From positions 287 to 64,286 of the forward strand of contig NZ_MUYM01000064.1 in assembly GCF_002150765.1 (NCBI RefSeq): a stretch of 64,000 nucleotides of DNA, written 5' to 3'. The notes under the pieces are model-generated. The model was given only the letters and a program-made list of their open reading frames with translations, searched no databases and was not told where the DNA came from. The position numbers and the translations under genes were made by a program. The DNA is from Lentzea kentuckyensis. Its GTDB lineage: Bacteria > Actinomycetota > Actinomycetes > Mycobacteriales > Pseudonocardiaceae. Shown here piece after piece: positions 12,301 through 35,800 of the stretch (position 1 is the stretch's first letter; every line of letters begins with the position of its first letter).

Positions 12301-15300
12301 GTCCTGGGCGGTCATGGTGTCGCTCGCGGCATGGTGGCGTTCGCACGGAGTCGTGCCCGCCGCTGTGGTGGGGCATTCCCAGGGTGAGATCGCCGCGGCC
12401 TGTGTGGCAGGGGTGTTGTCGCTGGAGGACGCCGCTCGCGTCGTGGCGGTGCGCAGCCGGCTGATCGGCCGGGTGTTGTCCGGCAAGGGCGGGATGATGT
12501 CGGTCTCGGCCGGACCGGACGCCGTGACCGAGCACCTCGGCCGGTTGTCGATCGCCGCCGTGAACGGTCCGGCGAGCGTCGTGGTTTCCGGCGGTGTGGA
12601 CGATCTCGACGAGTTCGGTGCGGCCTGTGCGCGTGCCGGTCTGCGGACGAAGCGGATCCCGGTGGACTACGCGTCGCACTCGGCCCACGTGGAACTGCTG
12701 GAGGCCGAACTCGGCGAGGCGCTGGGCGGGCTCACGCCGCTCGACGGTGAGATTCCGTGGTTGTCGACCGTCACCGGCGAGTGGATCGGAAAGTCCTCTG
12801 TGGACGGTTCTTACTGGTACGACAACCTGCGCAACCAGGTTCGGCTGCACGCCGCGATCGAGACGCTGGCCGAGCGAGGTCACGAGGTCTTCGTCGAGTG
12901 CAGCCCGCATCCGGTGCTGACCGCGGCCGTTCAGGACGCCGTCGACGCCGCGGTGGTGGGGACGCTGCGACGGGACGACGACTCGCACGAGCGGGTGCTG
13001 ACCTCCCTGGCCGAGGCGTTCGTCCGGGGCGTCGACGTCGACTGGCGGCAGGTCGTGCCCGCGGGGCGCTGGGCCGAGCTGCCGGTGTACCCGTTCCAGC
13101 ACGAACGGTACTGGCCGCGGGCGACGGGCTTCGCCGGAGACGTCGCGGCCATGGGGCTCGGCTCGGCGGCGCACCCGCTGCTGGGCGCGGCCGTGCCGCT
13201 CGCGGGCTCGGGCGAGGTGGTGCTGACCGGGCGGCTGTCGCTCTCGACCCAGCCGTGGCTGGGTGATCACCGGATCGGTGGCCAGGCGTTGTTCCCCGGC
13301 ACCGGGTTCCTCGAACTCGCGATCCGGGCGGGGGACGAGGTCGGCTGTGGCCAGGTCGAGGAGCTGACCCTGGCGGCACCGCTCGTGCTGCCCGAGACCG
13401 GAGCTGTGCAGTTGCAGGTGTGGGTCGGCGCGCCGGACGACTCCGGTCGCCGCGAACTGCGGATGCACTCGCGCACCGCGGACGGCGCCGATCGCGAGTG
13501 GACCCAGCACGCCACCGGGATGCTGGCCGAGGAGGTGCTCGGTGAGTCGGACGGCACGCTGGCCTGGCCGCCCGCCGGAGCGGAGCCCGTGGATCTCGGC
13601 GAGTGCCGTGCCGCCTTCGCGGAGGTGGGCTTCGCCTACGGTGACGCGTTCCAGGGCCTGAAGGCCGCCTGGCTGCGTGGTGACGAGGTCTTCGCCGAGG
13701 TCGAGCTGCCGGAACACGTGCGCGACGGTGCGGCGTTCTGCCTCCACCCCGCGCTGCTCGACGCGGCGCTGCACGCGACGTCGTACCTCGACATCGGCGA
13801 CGACCAGGGCATGTTGCCCTTCTCCTGGCAGGGCGTCTCGCTGCACGCGTCCGGTGCCTCGCTGATGCGGGTGCGGTTGGCGAAGACCGGCCACGAGTCG
13901 GTCTCGCTCGTCGCCGTGGACCCGGAGGGCAGGCCGGTCGTATCGGCCGGTTCCCTGAGTTTCCGGACCGGTCAGCAGCAGGCGGTGCCGGTCGTGCGGC
14001 CGGAGTCGCTGCTGCACGTCCGATGGGTGGCGGTGGACGCCGTGCCTGCGCCGCCCGACGCCACGTTCGGCCTGGTGGGGTGTCAGTTCGAGCTGGACCT
14101 GACGACCGTGGTGGGCTCGCTGCCCGAGCTCGCTTCCGCGCCGCCGGACTACGTGCTGGTCCCGGTGTCCGGCGGCACGGACCCCCGGTCGGTCACGGCC
14201 GAGGTGCTGGCCCTGCTGCAGGACTTCCTGGCCGACGACCGCTTCGCGGCTTCCCGTCTGGTGTTCGTGACGCGCGGCGCGGTGGCGGTCGGCGCTGACG
14301 ACGCCGTGGCGGATCTGGCGGCGTCGGCGGTGTGGGGACTGGTCCGGTCCGCGCAGTCGGAGAACCCGGACCGCGTCCTGTTGGTGGACACCGACGAACC
14401 GGCGGAGGTCTCCCGGGTCGTCGGTCTGGCCGCGGCGGGGGAGACACAGCTCGCGCTGCGTGGCGGAACGGTCCACGTGGCCCGGCTGCGCGCCGTGGAT
14501 TCGTTGGTGCCGCCGGTGAACGTCCCGTGGCGGTTGGACACCGCGAGCAAGGGCAGCCTCGAAGCGCTGGCGTTGGTGCCCTGCCCGGAGGTGCTGGAGC
14601 CGCTGGGCGGCCGGGACGTCCGCGTCCGGGTCACGGCTGCCGGGGTGAACTTCCGCGACGTGCTCAACGCGCTCGGGATGTATCCGGGCGACGGGGTGCT
14701 GCTGGGTTCCGAGGCGGTGGGCGTCGTCACCGAGACCGGTCCTGACGTGACCGCGGTGCGGCCGGGTGACCGCGTCATGGGGATGTTCACCGGAACCTTC
14801 GGGCCCGTCGCCGTGGTGGACGAACGCTACGTCGTGCCGGTGCCGGAGGGCTGGACCGACGAGATCGCGGCAGCGGTTCCCACCGTGTTCACGACCGCTT
14901 ACCACGGTCTCGTCGACCTGGCCGGGCTGAAGGCAGGCGAACGAGTCCTCGTGCACGCCGGCGCCGGTGGTGTGGGCATGGCGGCCATCCAGCTGGCGCG
15001 GTACCTCGGGGCGGAGGTGTTCGCGACGGCGAGCGAGAGCAAGTGGGAGGTGCTGCGTTCCCTCGGGCTCGCGGAGGACCACATCGCCTCGTCCAGGACC
15101 ACCGAGTTCGAGCAGCTGTTCCCCCGCGTCGACGTGGTGCTGAACTCGCTCGCGGGCGAGTTCGTGGACGCCTCGCTGAGGAAGCTCTGCGAGGGCGGCC
15201 GGTTCGTCGAGATGGGCAAGACCGACCTCAGGCGGTCCGCGGACCTGGCCGGGGTGCAGTACCACCCGTTCGACGTGAGTCAGGTCCACCCGGACCGGAT

Positions 15301-16774
15301 GCGGCGAATGCTGCTCGACCTGGCGGACCTGTTCGAGCAGGGCGCGTTGCAGCCGTTGCCGGTGCGGACCTGGGATGTGCGGCGGGCCAGGGAGGCCTTC
15401 CGGTTCATGAGCCTGGCCAGGCACGTCGGCAAGATCGTCCTCACGATGCCGCGCGAGTGGGATCCCGACGGAACGGTGTTGATCACTGGTGGCACCGGTG
15501 GCCTCGGCAGCGAGCTGGCCAGGCATCTGGTGGCCGAGCGGGGCATGCGGCACCTGCTGCTGGTCAGCCGCACCGGCGAGACCGAACCGGGTTTCCTCGA
15601 CGAGCTCGCCGGACTCGGTGCGGTGGTCACGGTCGCCAACTGCGACGTCGCGGACCGCGGTGCGCTGACCGAGCTGCTCGGGACCGTTCCCGCCGAGCAT
15701 CCGCTGACCGCGGTGGTGCACGCGGCCGGTGTCCTCGACGACGGTGTCGTCAGCGCGCTGACGCCGCAGCGGCTGGACGCGGTCATGCGGCCGAAGGTGG
15801 ACGCGGCCCTGCACCTGCACGACCTGACCAGGGAGCTGGACCTCGCCGGGTTCGTGCTGTTCTCCAGCCTGGCGGGCGTCGTCGGCAACGCCGGGCAGGC
15901 GAACTACGCCGCGGCCAACGCGTTCCTCGACACGCTCGCGGAGTACCGCCGCGGCGAGGGGTTGCCCGCGATCTCGCTCGCCTGGCCGTTGTGGGAACGA
16001 GCCACCGCGATGACGGGTGCGCTCGCCGGCACGGACGTGCAACGGATGAAGAACGACGGGCTGCCGCCGATCAGCACCGAACTGGGGCTGGCGCTCTTCG
16101 ACGCCGCGACGGGGTCGGACGAGGCCGCGGTGGCGCTGACCGGCACCAGCGACTGGAGGGTGTCGGGCGAGGTGCCCGCGCTCCTGCGGGGGTTGGTGAA
16201 GGTGGGCCGCCGGACCGCGGCGGCGGGCGGCTCTGGCCAGGCGGGGCTCGGTCAGCGGCTGCTGCTGGTGAAGACCGCCGAGCGCGTTCCGTTCGTCGTC
16301 GACTTCGTCCGCTCGGAGGTCGCCTCGGTGCTCGGGCACGACGGCAAGGGGCTGATCCAGCCCGAACGGGAGTTCCGTCAGCTCGGGCTCGACTCGCTGA
16401 CGGCCGTGGAGCTGCGCAACCGGCTGAACGCGGCGACGGGACTGAGGCTGCCCGCGACCCTGGCGTTCGACTACCCCACCCCGCGGATCCTCGCCGGCCA
16501 CCTGGTCAGTGCCCTGGGCGTGGGCGACGTGCCGGACGAGGGCTCTTCCGCCCTGGCCGAGCTCGATCGCCTGGACGCGCTGCTCACGGCGAGCGAACCC
16601 GACGAGGACACGAAGGCAGGGCTCACGACCCGGTTGCGCAGGCTGCTGGAGAAGTGGGGCCAGCCGGCGAGTGCGGCCGGTGCGGACGCGGTGGCCCAGC
16701 AGATCGAGTCGGCCAGCGCGGACGAGGTGCTGGCGTTCATCGACCAGGAGTTCGGCCAGACCGGCGCCAACTGA
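2..16774 (+). CDS. Modular type I PKS, three complete modules plus upstream ACP (5' end cut)
   Basis: Large polyketide synthase subunit; the reading frame is open from base 2, so the true start lies upstream (the GTG at 137 sits inside an ACP and is not a start). Domain order is ACP; KS-AT-KR-ACP; KS-AT-DH-ER-KR-ACP; KS-AT-DH-ER-KR-ACP; C-terminal docking segment (about 16540-16771). KS domains have DTACSS and HGTGT motifs; AT1 and AT2 have GHSIG/HAFH (malonyl-type) and AT3 has GHSQG/YASH (methylmalonyl-type). Both DH domains keep HxxxGxxxxP and the second-motif Asp, and both ER domains keep the NADPH loop GAGGVGMA. The protein would add one hydroxylated and two fully reduced units to a chain delivered from upstream. 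It lies 30 bp before the next PKS gene, so the two are probably cotranscribed. It is cytosolic and phosphopantetheine-dependent. Domain identities are secure; the product is unknown. Confidence 0.97.
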   Translation, partial: GITRRTAARAGSSGTAGSLARRLVGLPDDERIPALVELIRAEAAAVLGHGSPSAIDQGVEFRGLGFDSLTSIELRNRLVAATGLRLPATLVFDYPTPDALAEFLVRELTGSDGPIVAPAAPVAATTDDPIAIVGMACRFPGGVTSADELWDLVVSGRDAIAGIPGDRGWDLGAERGSTDSGGFLEDVAGFDAGFFGISPREALAMDPQQRLLLETSWEAIEHAGIDPRSLRGSQTGVFAGASGTDYASLLGDGSEGLVLTGNTTSVISGRVSYTFGFEGPAVTVDTACSSALVALHLAVQALRGGECTLALAGGVSIMADSLVFTEFSRQGGLAADGRCKAFADAADGTGWGEGVGVLVVERLSDAQRNGHRVLAVVRGSAVNQDGASNGLSAPNGPSQQRVIRRALAVAGLNTSDVDVVEAHGTGTALGDPIEAQALLATYGQDRDRPLLLGSVKSNLGHTQAAAGAAGVIKMVQALRHGVVPQTLHVDEPSSHVDWSAGSVELLSEAVSWPEVDRPRRAGVSSFGISGTNAHVVVEQAPVVEVPEPVEVPAVPWVVSARSESALAAQVSRLRSADAPRVDVGWTLLGRSVFEHRAVLLATETDVAEVARGTASGQRVAFVFSGQGSQRVGMGRGLAERFPVFAEALDEVLSRFDPVLREVIWGADQDRLNRTEFAQPGLFAVEVALFRLLESWGVRPDFVGGHSIGEVAAAHVAGVLSLDDACVLVGARARLMQALPEGGAMVAVQATESEVVPHLTDGVSIAAVNRHDSVVIAGEVSAVDGVLAAFADRKTSRLRVSHAFHSPLMEPMLAEFAEVVEGLSFGEPRIAVVSNVTGALVTDELGVPEYWVRHVRETVRFADGVQALTDAGVTMFVELGPDGVLSALIDDVPAVPLLRKERDEETTLLNALGRLYVNGVDVDWRGVVPAGRLADLPTYAFDHQRYWPEIGRPNDAGFVDADFWAVVDRADVGALASDLGIDDDAASVLAPALTSWRARRQLSSVVDSLRYRISWSRLASAPVAGGVGRWLVVVPAGESDRERVGVVTAALGADTELLEVAETIDRAALAELLVATGPFSGVVCLAGSVELTLVLTQAMADTGQTVPLWCVTQGAVSVGDDDPVTSPEQSSIWGFGRAAALEHPRWWGGLVDLPAVVDEGVATRLRGVLTSSGTEDQIAVRPAGVFGRRLVKARSSARAGGTWSPAGTVLITGGTGGLGSVVARWLAHNGAEHLVLMSRRGIDTPGTVELRNELTALGSQVSVVAGDAADRDAVDAVLAGIPAELPLTAVFHAAGVVDDQELSGLTRQQLTAVLRSKVTSARHLHEATREHGLTAFVLFSSIAGVWGSGGQAAYSAANAYLDGLAGLRRAEGLPATSVAWGAWAEAGMAADPGADARLRRQGIRPMHPATAIAALRSALDHDETAVVVADIDWSKFATLFTSGRGSALLTGLPEVAEILGAADGGDGAEPLFRRRLEGLDEAGRRRAALDVVRTQAAAVLGHDGPGAVAVDRAFRDLGYDSLMAVELRARLATATGLTLPSTVAFDHPTPEILADHLLAELFGARADVPVRTTAVGGPAEDPVVIVGMSCRFPGGVASADDLWELVVAGRDAIAEFPADRGWDPELTGSGGFLEDVAGFDAGFFGISPREALAMDPQQRLLLEVSWEAVERAGIDPRSLRGSQTGVFVGAGSVNYSELLTEESEGLVLTGSVTSAISGRVAYTLGLEGPAMTVDTACSSSLVALHVAIQALHQGDCSLALVGGVNVIPDPFIFEEFARQGGLSSDGRCKAFADTADGTGWSEGAGVLVVERRSEAERNGHRVLAVIRASATNQDGASNGMTAPNGPSQRRVIRRALSIAGLSPSEVDVVEAHGTGTTLGDPIEAQALLATYGQDRDQPLLLGSVKSNLGHPAAAAGVAGVIKMVQALRHGVAPKSLHLDAPSAQVDWSAGAVELLAENTAWPEVGRPRRAGVSSFGISGTNAHVILEQAEPVYEPVSVEVPVVPWVVSAKSEPALAAQVERFESVEDSRVDVGWSLCARSVFEHRAVLLATDAGVAEVARGVSSDQRVAFVFSGQGSQRVGMGRGLAERFPVFAAALDEVLGHFDPAVREAMWGADQERLNRTEFAQPTLFAVEVALFRLLESWGVRPEFVGGHSIGEVAAAHVAGVLSLADACALVDARAQLMQALPEGGAMVAVQATEAEVAPHLTDGVSIAAVNKADSVVIAGEVSAVDGVLAAFADRKTSRLRVSHAFHSPLMEPMLEDFAEVVRGLSFGEPRIAVVSNVTGALVTDELGAPEYWVRHVRETVRFADGVQTLTDAGATMVVELGPDGVLSALIDDVPSVPLLRKERDEEITLLTALGRLYVNGVDVDWREVVPAGRLVDLPTYAFDHQRYWPAAIVSRAGDVAAAGLGAPAHPLLGAAVPVAGSDEVLLTGRLSLSTHPWLAGHRVGGVVLFPGTGFLELAVRAGDEVGCGRVEELLLTAPLVLPEREAVQLQVRIDAPDDKGRRGLLVHSRPVDGGERQWTLHASGTLAEGSSTPQVGEWLPQGAEPIDLGEFYPAFVEAGFVYSGAFQGVKSAWRLGGEIYAEVELPADLPGAGAFGIHPALLDSALQASSLTDGAAGLPFSWQGVTLHASGASVLRVRLTATGPDSIALVATDPEGQPVVSVDSLVFRAMSAEPARTRLDSLLRLRWTTWTGDVLSSPDCRIVDSLAELDVVAEFVLVPVSGGTGPEAVRALTARVLGLLQEFLADERYDRSKLVLVTSGAVATDGDESVVDLAAAAVWGLVRSAQSENPGRLLLVDSDEVEAAVGVAGLLEAGETQVAVRGGVIRVPRLAQTETLVPPVGVPWRLDSTRKGSLEALALLPCPQVLEPLTGRQIRVRVSAAGVNFRDVLNALGMYPGEAGLLGGEAAGVVAEVGPDVTGVRPGDRVMGMLFGSYGPVAVVDERLVIRVPDGWSDETASSVPVVFLTAFHGLLDLARLEAGERVLIHAGAGGVGMAAVQLARHVGAEVYATASEGKWDVLRAMGIPDDRISSSRTLDFETKFPRVDVVLNALAGEALDASLRLLGPGGRFVEMGKTDVRDASELSDVDYHTFDVGIVAPERIQEMLVELVGLFERGVLAPLPVITWDVRRAPEAFRFMSQAKHVGKIVLTVPKAWDRDGTVLITGGTGALGRELARHLVVQHGTRHLLLTSRGGQMPPELVEELTGLGATVDVVACDAADRDALAELLAGVPAERPLTAVVHAAGVLDDGVIGSLTPQRLDTAMRPKVDAAWNLHELTRDMDLAAFVLFSSISGVLGNPGQAGYAAANVFLDSLAEHRRNLGLPAISLAWPLWESTGGMAGSLTDAEIRRMTREGFPPLAVEQGLELFDSAVGTDESLVVPLIPNYSALRSRDDVPPLLRGLVRTTGRRTAASADATAPGLADRLAGLPEAEREELLLDLIRNQAALVLGHDSGTGVEAGREFRALGFDSLTAVELRNRLADATGLRLPATLVFDYPNPLVLTKFLRDELLGSDAPAPNPVLPRVQTQDDPIVVVGMACRYPGGVASPDDLWRLVTAGEDAITGFPADRGWDLDGLYHPDPDHHGTAYTRAGGFLHDAGDFDAGFFGISPREALAMDSQQRLLLETSWEAIERAGIDPQSLRGSQTGVFAGVIFNDYGTLLESAEYEGMRGTGTSPSVASGRVAYSLGLEGPAVTVDTACSSSLVAMHWAVQALRAGECSLALAGGVTVMSTPEMFIEFSRQRGLSKDGRIRAYADGADGTAWGEGVGMLVLERLSDAQRNGHPVLAVVRGSAVNQDGASNGLTAPNGPSQQRVIRQALASSGLGTSEVDVVEGHGTGTTLGDPIEAQALVATYGQDRDQPLLLGSLKSNIGHTQGAAGVGGVIKMILALRHGVAPRSLHTETPSSRVDWTAGAVRLLTENTPWPELDRPRRAAVSSFGMSGTNAHVILEQAGPADEPASAEPPVVPWVMSAKSGEALTALAEGLRQVEHSRTDVGAALLRRSVFEHRAVALATADGVTEVARGVATGNGRPVFVFPGQGAQWRGMGRGLLENSPVFRDSIEACERALAPWVDWSLTEVLREGGELDRVDVVQPVSWAVMVSLAAWWRSHGVVPAAVVGHSQGEIAAACVAGVLSLEDAARVVAVRSRLIGRVLSGKGGMMSVSAGPDAVTEHLGRLSIAAVNGPASVVVSGGVDDLDEFGAACARAGLRTKRIPVDYASHSAHVELLEAELGEALGGLTPLDGEIPWLSTVTGEWIGKSSVDGSYWYDNLRNQVRLHAAIETLAERGHEVFVECSPHPVLTAAVQDAVDAAVVGTLRRDDDSHERVLTSLAEAFVRGVDVDWRQVVPAGRWAELPVYPFQHERYWPRATGFAGDVAAMGLGSAAHPLLGAAVPLAGSGEVVLTGRLSLSTQPWLGDHRIGGQALFPGTGFLELAIRAGDEVGCGQVEELTLAAPLVLPETGAVQLQVWVGAPDDSGRRELRMHSRTADGADREWTQHATGMLAEEVLGESDGTLAWPPAGAEPVDLGECRAAFAEVGFAYGDAFQGLKAAWLRGDEVFAEVELPEHVRDGAAFCLHPALLDAALHATSYLDIGDDQGMLPFSWQGVSLHASGASLMRVRLAKTGHESVSLVAVDPEGRPVVSAGSLSFRTGQQQAVPVVRPESLLHVRWVAVDAVPAPPDATFGLVGCQFELDLTTVVGSLPELASAPPDYVLVPVSGGTDPRSVTAEVLALLQDFLADDRFAASRLVFVTRGAVAVGADDAVADLAASAVWGLVRSAQSENPDRVLLVDTDEPAEVSRVVGLAAAGETQLALRGGTVHVARLRAVDSLVPPVNVPWRLDTASKGSLEALALVPCPEVLEPLGGRDVRVRVTAAGVNFRDVLNALGMYPGDGVLLGSEAVGVVTETGPDVTAVRPGDRVMGMFTGTFGPVAVVDERYVVPVPEGWTDEIAAAVPTVFTTAYHGLVDLAGLKAGERVLVHAGAGGVGMAAIQLARYLGAEVFATASESKWEVLRSLGLAEDHIASSRTTEFEQLFPRVDVVLNSLAGEFVDASLRKLCEGGRFVEMGKTDLRRSADLAGVQYHPFDVSQVHPDRMRRMLLDLADLFEQGALQPLPVRTWDVRRAREAFRFMSLARHVGKIVLTMPREWDPDGTVLITGGTGGLGSELARHLVAERGMRHLLLVSRTGETEPGFLDELAGLGAVVTVANCDVADRGALTELLGTVPAEHPLTAVVHAAGVLDDGVVSALTPQRLDAVMRPKVDAALHLHDLTRELDLAGFVLFSSLAGVVGNAGQANYAAANAFLDTLAEYRRGEGLPAISLAWPLWERATAMTGALAGTDVQRMKNDGLPPISTELGLALFDAATGSDEAAVALTGTSDWRVSGEVPALLRGLVKVGRRTAAAGGSGQAGLGQRLLLVKTAERVPFVVDFVRSEVASVLGHDGKGLIQPEREFRQLGLDSLTAVELRNRLNAATGLRLPATLAFDYPTPRILAGHLVSALGVGDVPDEGSSALAELDRLDALLTASEPDEDTKAGLTTRLRRLLEKWGQPASAAGADAVAQQIESASADEVLAFIDQEFGQTGAN
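380..4690 (+). other. Module A: KS-AT(malonyl)-KR-ACP
   Basis: KS about 380-1620 (active Cys 863-865), AT about 1855-2730 (active Ser 2117-2119, HAFH 2402-2413, so malonyl-type), KR about 3010-4175, ACP about 4470-4685. Between AT and KR lies a helical [10 protein letters not shown] segment resembling the dimerisation element of KR-only modules. The KR carries the W of A-type reductases (GVWGSGGQ) but also a VDD in the loop where B-type enzymes have LDD. The stereochemical call (probably A-type) is therefore less certain than for the other KRs. Expected outcome: one beta-hydroxy two-carbon unit. Confidence 0.9.
1855..2800 (+). repeat. Malonyl-AT cassette, copy in module A
   Basis: One copy of a roughly 0.9-kb near-identical DNA segment that covers the AT domain and post-AT linker. 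Aligned without gaps to the module I copy (39390 onward), bases 1921-2035 show no mismatch, and 1861-1920 show two. Related, slightly more divergent copies lie in modules B (about 6195-7125), E (about 23035-23960), F, I and J (about 44260-45200). Confidence 0.85.
4736..10545 (+). other. Module B: KS-AT(malonyl)-DH-ER-KR-ACP, fully reducing
   Basis: KS about 4736-5965, AT about 6195-7060 (HAFH 6746-6757), DH about 7230-8015 (catalytic His 7340-7342 in [10 protein letters not shown], partner Asp in LLDSALQ), ER about 8560-9470, KR about 9490-10020 with an LDD loop (B-type), ACP about 10330-10540. All catalytic signatures are present, so the expected outcome is a saturated CH2-CH2 unit from malonyl-CoA. 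Confidence 0.92.
10600..16515 (+). other. Module C: KS-AT(methylmalonyl)-DH-ER-KR-ACP, fully reducing
   Basis: KS about 10600-11870, AT about 12110-12940 with GHSQG and YASH (12668-12679), DH about 13170-13975 (His 13268-13270), ER about 14550-15455, KR about 15470-16000 (LDD, B-type), ACP about 16300-16510. The KS has EGHGTGT instead of EAHGTGT, leaving the His intact. Expected outcome: a saturated unit bearing a methyl branch whose configuration is set by the ER. Confidence 0.92.
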
Positions 16775-16804
16775 TCCGGTTCGTCTCGAGAGGAGGGATT
16801 CCGC

Positions 16805-19800
16805 ATGCCGGACGAAGAGAAGCTCGTCGCGTACCTGAAGCGAGTCACCGCGGACCTGCACCAGACGCGTCAGCGGCTGGCTGAGGTGGAGTCCGGCAGG
16901 CAGGAGCCGATCGCCGTCGTCGGTATGGCCTGCCGCTATCCGGGTGGGGTCCGCTCCACCGAGGACCTGTGGGACCTCGTGAGGTCGGGAGGAGACGCCG
17001 TCACCGGCTTTCCCGCCGACCGCGGCTGGGAGCCGGGGCTGACCGGATCCGGCGGGTTCCTGGCCGACGTGGCCGGGTTCGACGCGGGGTTCTTCGGGGT
17101 TTCACCGCGCGAGGCGCTGGCGATGGATCCGCAGCAGCGGTTGTCGCTGGAAGTGTCGTGGGAGGCGATCGAGCACGCGGGCATCGACCCGCGGTCGTTG
17201 CGGGGCAGCCGCACCGGTGTGTTCGTGGGAGCGACGGGCGGCAGCGGCTACTCCGGTCTGTTGTCGGAGGCGTCCGACGGTCTCGTGCTGACCGGGAGCG
17301 CGTCCAGCGTGATCTCGGGCCGTGTCTCCTACACCCTGGGACTTGAGGGGCCCGCGGTCACGGTGGACACGGCGTGCTCGGCCTCACTGGTGGCGATTCA
17401 CCTTGCCGCACAGGCGCTGCGGGCCGACGAATGCTCGCTCGCCCTCGCCGGTGGCGTCACCGTGCTCGCCGATCCGTTCATCTTCACCGAGTTCTCCCGG
17501 CAGGGCGGGTTGTCGCCGGACGGGCGGTGCAAGGCGTTCGCGGACGCGGCGGACGGCACCGGAATGGCCGAGGGCGTCGGCCTGATTCTGCTGGAGCGAC
17601 TGTCGGACGCGGAACGCCGTGGCCGTCGCATCCTGGCGGTGATCCGTGGTTCCGCGGTGAACCAGGACGGTGCGTCGAACGGGCTCTCGGCACCGAACGG
17701 CCCGTCGCAGCAGCGGGTCATCCGCAAGGCACTGGCGGTTTCGGGTCTGATCGAGTCCGATGTGGACGCGGTGGAGGCGCACGGCACGGGAACGACGCTG
17801 GGTGATCCGATCGAGGCGCAGGCGTTGCTGGCGACCTACGGTCAGGATCGGGACCGGCCGTTGTGGCTCGGGTCGGTGAAGTCGAACATCGGGCACACGC
17901 AGGCCGCCGCGGGTGTGGCGGGCGTGATCAAGATGGTGCAGGCACTGCGGCACGGCCTGCTGCCGAGGACGCTGCACGTCGACGAGCCATCGTCGCATGT
18001 GGACTGGAGCGAGGGCTCGGTCCGGTTGCTGACGGAGAACACGGCGTGGGAACCCTCCGGCCGGCCGCGCCGGGCCGGGGTGTCGTCGTTCGGCATCAGC
18101 GGGACCAACGCACACGTGATCGTCGAGGAGGCTCCAGCACGGGCCGACCAGGACCCCGTCGAGGTGCCGGTGGTGCCCTGGGTCGTGTCGGCGCGAACAG
18201 AGGCGGCACTGGCCGCCCAGCTGGACGTCGTGCGCTCGGCCGCCGCGTCGCCCGCCGAGGTGGGCCGGTCGTTGCTCGGCCGGTCGGCGTTCGAGCACCG
18301 CGCGGTGCTGCTCGTCGCCGGGGACGAGGTGACGGAGGCCGCTCGCGGGGTGGTCGTGGACGGCGGTCTGGTCCTGGTGTTCCCGGGACAGGGAGCGCAG
18401 TGGGCCGGGATGGGCCGCGGCCTGCTGGAGACCTCTGAGGTGTTCCGCGAGCGCGTCGAGGAGTGCGCGGCGGCGTTGCGGCCGTTCGTGGACTGGTCCC
18501 TGGTCGACGTGCTGCGTGAGGGGCGGAACCTGGACCGGGTCGACGTGGTCCAGCCGGTCTCGTGGGCCGTGATGGTGTCGCTGGCGGCGTTGTGGCGGTC
18601 CTACGGCGTGGTGCCCGCGGCGGTCGTGGGCCACTCGCAGGGTGAGATCGCGGCCGCGTGCGTCGCGGGGGTCCTTTCGCTGGAGGACGCCGCCCGGATC
18701 GTCGCCACGCGCAGCCAGTTGATCGCGCGGGTGTTGTCCGGCAAGGGCGGGATGGCTTCGGTGTCGGCAGGACTGGAGGCCGTGCTGGCGCGTGCTGAGG
18801 GCGTGTCGATCGCGGCGGTCAACGGCCCGGCGAACGTCGTGGTGTCGGGTGCGGTGGACGAGTTCGTGGCCGCCTGTGAGCGTGACGGCGTTCGGGTGAA
18901 ACGGATTCCGGTGGACTACGCCTCCCATTCGCCCGAGGTCGAGCTGCTGGAGGACGAGCTGCGCGAGGCGCTGGCCGGGGTCAAGGCACGCGAAGGAGAC
19001 GTGCCGTGGCTGTCCACGGTGACCGGTGACTGGGTGGATCCTCTCTCGCTGGACGGTGGCTACTGGTACGAGAACCTTCGCAACACGGTCCGGTTGCACG
19101 ACGCGATCCGGCTGTTGGCCGAACAGGGCCATGGTGTGTTCGTCGAGTGCAGCCCGCATCCGGTGCTGACGATGGGTATCCAGGACACGGTCGAGGCCTG
19201 TGGCGTTCAGGCGGCCGTCCTGGGGACGCTGCGCCGGGACGACGACAGCGAGACGCGAGTGCTGACGTCGTTGGCCGAGGCGTTCGTGCGGGGTGTGGAA
19301 GTCGACTGGGGCCAGGTGATTCCCGCCGGGCCCTCGGCCGAACTGCCGACCTACCCGTTCCAGCACGAGAGGTTCTGGCCGTCGCGCACGCCCGCGGTCG
19401 CCCTGGACACGGTGGAGGGCGAGTTCTGGGCCGCGGTGGAACGGGCGGACGTGGCGTCGCTGGCCGGTGAGCTGGACGTCGACGAGGACGTGCTGGCGGA
19501 GGTGGTGCCCAGGCTGGCGTCGTGGCGGCAGCGCAGGAACACGTCGTCCACCGTCGACTCGTGGCGTTACCGGGTGACGTGGACGCAGCTGCCCAGCGCC
19601 AGGCTCGCCGCGCCCCGGGGGAACTGGCTTGTCGTCGTTCCGCAGGACGACCCCTGGGCGGACTCGGTGGTCGTGTCGTTGCGCGACTTGATGTCGGTGG
19701 AGGTCGTCGGCCAGACGCAGATCGCCGCCCGGCTGGTGTCCGAGCCACCGGCGGGTGTGCTGTCGCTGTCGGCAACGGCTGAGTCCACAGTGGACCTGGT

Positions 19801-21432
19801 TCAGGCGCTGTCGAACACCGGTGTCGAGGTGCCGTTGTGGTGCCTGACCCGCGGTGCGGTGTCCGTCGGTGGCGGTGACCGCGTGACGAGCCCGGACCAG
19901 GCAGCGGTCTGGGGTCTCGGCAGGGTGGCGGCGCTGGAGTACCCGCGGTGGTGGGGCGGGTTGATCGACCTGCCGGTCGAGCTGGACGCGGACGCCGCGG
20001 GTGCGGTCGCGGGCGTGCTGGCCGCGGGTGATGGCGAGGACCAGGTCGCGGTGCGAGCGTCCCGTGTGTACGGACGTCGTCTCGTGCACGCGCCTGTGCC
20101 TGCTGGCGGCGGACAGTCCTGGCAGCCGCGTGGCACGGTGCTGGTCACCGGCGGCACCGGCGGTGTCGGAGCGGAGGTGGCGCGCTGGCTGGCCGGTCAG
20201 GGTGCCGAGCACCTCGTGCTGCTGTCGAGGCGTGGCCAGGACGCTCCTGGAGCGGGAGAGCTGGCCGAGGAACTGGGCGCCATGGGCGTGGAGGTCTCCG
20301 TGGTGGCCTGCGATGCGGGCGACCGGGCGCAGCTCGCCGAGGTGCTGGCCGGGATTCCGCACGACCGACCGCTGAAGGCGGTGTTCCACGCGGCGGGCAT
20401 CGTGGAGTACCGCGACCTGGCCACGTTGACCGTGCCGGAGATGCAGCCGGAGTTGCGGGCCAAGATGGTGGCCGCCGCACACCTGCACGAGCTGACTCGC
20501 GACCTGGAGCTCGACGCGTTCGTGTTGTTCGCGTCCGGAGCGGGAGTCTGGGGTGGCGCGGGCCAGGGTGTCTACGCCGCCGCGAACGCCTATCTGGACG
20601 GGCTCGCGGAGCATCGCCGTGCGGAAGGGCTGGCCGCGACCTCGGTTTCCTGGGGAGCGTGGGCGGAGGTGGGACTCGCCGCCGATGCCGAGCAACTCTG
20701 GCGGCGTGGTGTCCGGCCGATGAGTCCCGGCACGGCTCTGGCCGCTCTGCGCGTGGCGCTGGAGCTGGACGAGACCGCGGTCACCGTGTCCAACATGGAC
20801 TGGGAGCGCTTCGCCCCGGCGTTCACCGCGAGCAGGCCGAGCCCTCTGCTCGCGGCGATTCCCGAGGTCGTCGCCGCACTGTCCATCTCGGACGCCGCAC
20901 AGGCCGGTGCGCAGGCCGGTTCGGCGTTGCGGCGGCGACTCGAGACCGCGGCGGAGGAAGAACGCCACGCCGTCCTGGTGGAGCTGACCCGTACCCACGC
21001 GGCCAGCGTGATCGGCCACCGGTCGGCTGACGAGGTCCCACCGGACAAGGCCTTCCGCCAACTGGGCTTCGACTCCCTGACCGCTGTCGAGCTGCGCAAC
21101 CGGCTGGTCGCCGCCACCGGACTGGCCCTGCCCTCGACGCTCGTCTTCGACTACCCGACGCCGCTGGCTCTCGCCCGGCACCTGCGTTCGGCACTGCTCC
21201 CGGACCAGCCGGTCGAGGGAAGCCAGGACGCCGAGGAGACCCGGATTCGCAAGGTGCTCGCGGGCATCCCGATCGAGCGCTACCGGGAGGCCGGGCTGCT
21301 GGACATGATCATGCAACTCGCGTCCGGTGACACCGCCGTGTCCCGGCCGGCGCAGCAGGACGCGGAGTCATTGGACGACCTGGACGCCGCGAGCCTGCTG
21401 AGGCTGGCCGCCGGGACCATCACGAGCGAAGG

Positions 21433-21436
<4 letters not shown>
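16805..21436 (+). CDS. Modular type I PKS, one module (KS-AT-KR-ACP)
   Basis: Single-module PKS of 1543 aa. It has an N-terminal coiled-coil docking segment (residues 1-33), KS about 16903-18130 (DTACSA, HGTGT), AT about 18370-19200 with GHSQG and YASH (18917-18928, methylmalonyl-type), KR about 19550-20700, ACP about 20970-21190, and a long C-terminal docking tail ending in an [15 protein letters not shown] helix. The KR has no LDD and has W in GVWGGAGQ, so it is A-type; catalytic Ser, Tyr and Asn are present, although the usual FSS is [14 protein letters not shown] dimerisation-like element precedes the KR. The ATG start is fixed by AGGAGG at 16791-16796, 8 nt upstream. The stop overlaps the next start (ATGA). 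Expected outcome: a 2-methyl-3-hydroxy unit. Confidence 0.97.
16903..21200 (+). other. Module D: KS-AT(methylmalonyl)-KR(A-type)-ACP
   Basis: The second and last methylmalonyl-specific module in the window. No DH or ER is present, so a CH(CH3)-CHOH unit is expected. The KR lacks the B-type LDD loop (it reads GIVEYRDL there) and has the A-type Trp. Confidence 0.9.
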
Positions 21437-32835
<11,399 letters not shown>

Positions 32836-32862
32836 GTTCGATCCACCCTGGAGGAACCACCC

Positions 32863-35800
32863 ATGGCGAGCACCGAGGACAAGCTCCGCGACTACCTCAA
32901 GCTGGTCACCACCGATCTCCAGCAGACTCGCAGGCGGCTGCAGGCGATCCAGGACTCGGACACCGAGCCGATCGCCATCGTCGGCATGGCCTGCCGGTTT
33001 CCGGGTGGTGCCGACTCACCGGAGAAGCTGTGGTCCCTGCTGGCCGGTGGGCAGGACGCGATGTCGGAGTTCCCCCGCGACCGCGGCTGGGACGTCGAGG
33101 GGCTCTACAGCCCGGATCCGGACGACCGCGGCAGGACCTACTGCACCCGCGGCGGGTTCGTGCACGGCGTGACCGAGTTCGACGCGGAGTTCTTCGGGAT
33201 CTCGCCGCGTGAGGCGCTGGCGATGGACCCGCAGCAGCGGCTGCTGCTGGAGGTCGTGTGGGAGGCGATCGAACGCGGTGGCATCGACCCGGTCACGTTG
33301 CGCGGAAGCCTGACGGGGACGTTCATCGGTTCCTACGGCACCGGTTACGCGTCGGGCGCGGACGTGCCGGAGTCGGCCGAAGGCCATCTGATGACGGGTA
33401 TCTCGACCAGTGTGACGTCCGGCCGGGTCGCCTACCTGTTCGGGCTGGAAGGCCCGGCGATCACCGTGGACACCGCGTGTTCGTCCTCCCTGGTGGCCCT
33501 GCACTGGGCGGCCCACGCGCTGCGCAAGGGCGAGTGCACCCTCGCGCTCGCGGGCGGCGTCACCGTCATGCCCACGCCGGACCTGTTCGTGGAGTTCTCC
33601 CGCCAGCGCGGTCTCGCCGCGGACGCGCGGTGCAAGGCGTTCGCCGACGACGCGGACGGTACGGCCTGGGGTGAAGGCGCCGGAGTGCTGGTGCTGGAAC
33701 GACTTTCCGACGCCCAGCGCAACGGCCACCCGGTGCTCGCCGTGATCCGCGGCTCCGCGATCAACCAGGACGGCGCGAGCAGCGGTCTCACCGCACCGAA
33801 CGGGCCGGCCCAGCAGCGCGTGATCCGGGCGGCGCTGGCGCAGGCCGGATTGTCGGCGTCCGATGTGGACGCGGTGGAGGCGCACGGCACGGGTACCCCG
33901 CTCGGTGATCCGATCGAGGCGCAGGCGTTGCTCGCCACCTACGGCCAGGACCGGCCCCGGCCGTTGTTGCTGGGATCGGTGAAGTCGAACATCGGGCACA
34001 CCCAGGCCGCCGCGGGCGTGGCGGGCGTGATCAAGATGGTGCTGGCGATGCGGCACGGCGTCGTGCCGCAGACCCTGCACGTCGGCCAGCCATCGTCCCA
34101 TGTGGACTGGGACGCTGGAGCGGTCGAACTCGCGCGCGAGAGCACCGAATGGCCGCAGGCCGATCGGCCGCGCCGGGCGGCGGTCTCCGCGTTCGGCATC
34201 AGCGGAACCAACGCGCACGTGATCCTCGAACAACACCAGCCGGTGGAGGACCCCGAGCCTTTCGCGGGCGCGATGGTGCCGTGGGTGGTGACGGCGAGGA
34301 CCCCGGTCGCGTTGACCGAGCTGCTCGACGGTGTGCGGTCGGCGGACGGATCGAAGACCGATGTGGGCTGGACTCTGGCTGGTCGTTCGGCGTTCGAGCA
34401 TCGCGTCGTCCTGCTGGCCTCGGACGAGGGCGTGGTGGAGATCGCCAGGGGATCCGCGGGCGGCGGGGCTCTGGGCTTCGTCTTCTCCGGTCAGGGTTCG
34501 CAGCGACTGGGCATGGGACGTGAGCTGTACGGCCGGTACCCGGTGTTCGCGGCGGCGATCGACGAAGTGCTGAGGCACTTCGGTTCCGACGTGCGCGACG
34601 CGATGTGGGGCGAGGACCAGGAACGGCTCAACCGCACGGAGTTCACCCAGCCGGCGTTGTTCGCGTTCGAGGTGGCGTTGTTCCGGCTCGTGGAATCCTG
34701 GGGAGTGGTGCCGGACTTCGTCGGCGGGCACTCGATCGGCGAGGTCGCTGCCGCTCACGTCGCCGGTGTGTTGTCCCTGTCCGACGCCTGCACTCTTGTC
34801 GAGGCGCGGGCACGGCTGATGCAGGCGTTGCCCTCCGGGGGCGCGATGGTGGCGGTGCAGGCCACCGAGAACGAGGTCGCCGCCCACCTGACCGAGGGTG
34901 TGTCGATCGCCGCCGTGAATCGTGCCGACTCGGTGGTGATCGCGGGTGAAGTGTCCGCTGTGGACGGTGTGCTGGCGGCGTTCGTCGACCGGAAGACCTC
35001 GCGGTTGCGGGTGTCGCACGCCTTCCACTCGCCGTTGATGGACCCGATGCTGGCGGACTTCGCCGACGTCGTCCGGGGCCTGTCGTTCGCGCGCCCGCGA
35101 CTGAGGTTCGTGTCGAACCTGACCGGCGGCCTCGTCACCGACGAGGTGTGCGAGCCGGAGTACTGGGTGCGGCACGTCCGGGAGACCGTCAGGTTCGCCG
35201 ACGGAGTCCGCACCCTGACGGAGAACGGTGTGGCGGCCGTCCTCGAACTGGGGCCGGACGGTGTGCTGTCCGCACTCGCGGACGACCTCCCCATGGTGCC
35301 CTCACTGCGCAAGGACAGCGGTGAGGAGACCTCGCTGCTGACCGCACTGGCCCGGCTGTTCGTGCACGGTGCGGCGGTGGACTGGCGCCGGGTGATCCCG
35401 GCCGGTCGGCTGGTCGACCTGCCGACGTACGCCTTTCAGCGGGAGCGGTTCTGGCTCGGCCGTTCGGCGACCGCGACGGCAGATCTGACGTCGGCCGGGT
35501 TGAGCTCGACGGCACACCCCCTGCTCGCGGCGACGACGATCGTGGCCGGTTCGGACGAGGTCGTGCTGTCCGGGCGGTTGTCCCTGGCGACCCACGCCTG
35601 GCTCGCCGATCACGAGATCATGGGACGCGTGCTGTTCCCCGGCACGGCGTTCGTCGAACTGGCGGTACGGGCGGGCGACGAGGTCGGGTGCACCGCGATC
35701 GAGGATCTGACGGTGGCCGTCCCGCTGGTGCTGCCGGAGTCCGGTGCGGTCCAGCTCCAGGTCTGGGTCGGGGCCGCCGACGAGGCCGGACGGCGCGAGG

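Noticed and set aside
11987-16861. A 1624-aa open frame on the minus strand
   Set aside because: It is antisense to intact PKS domains, rich in His/Arg/Gln/Pro, and has no recognisable domain. It arises from high GC at third codon positions of the plus-strand gene.
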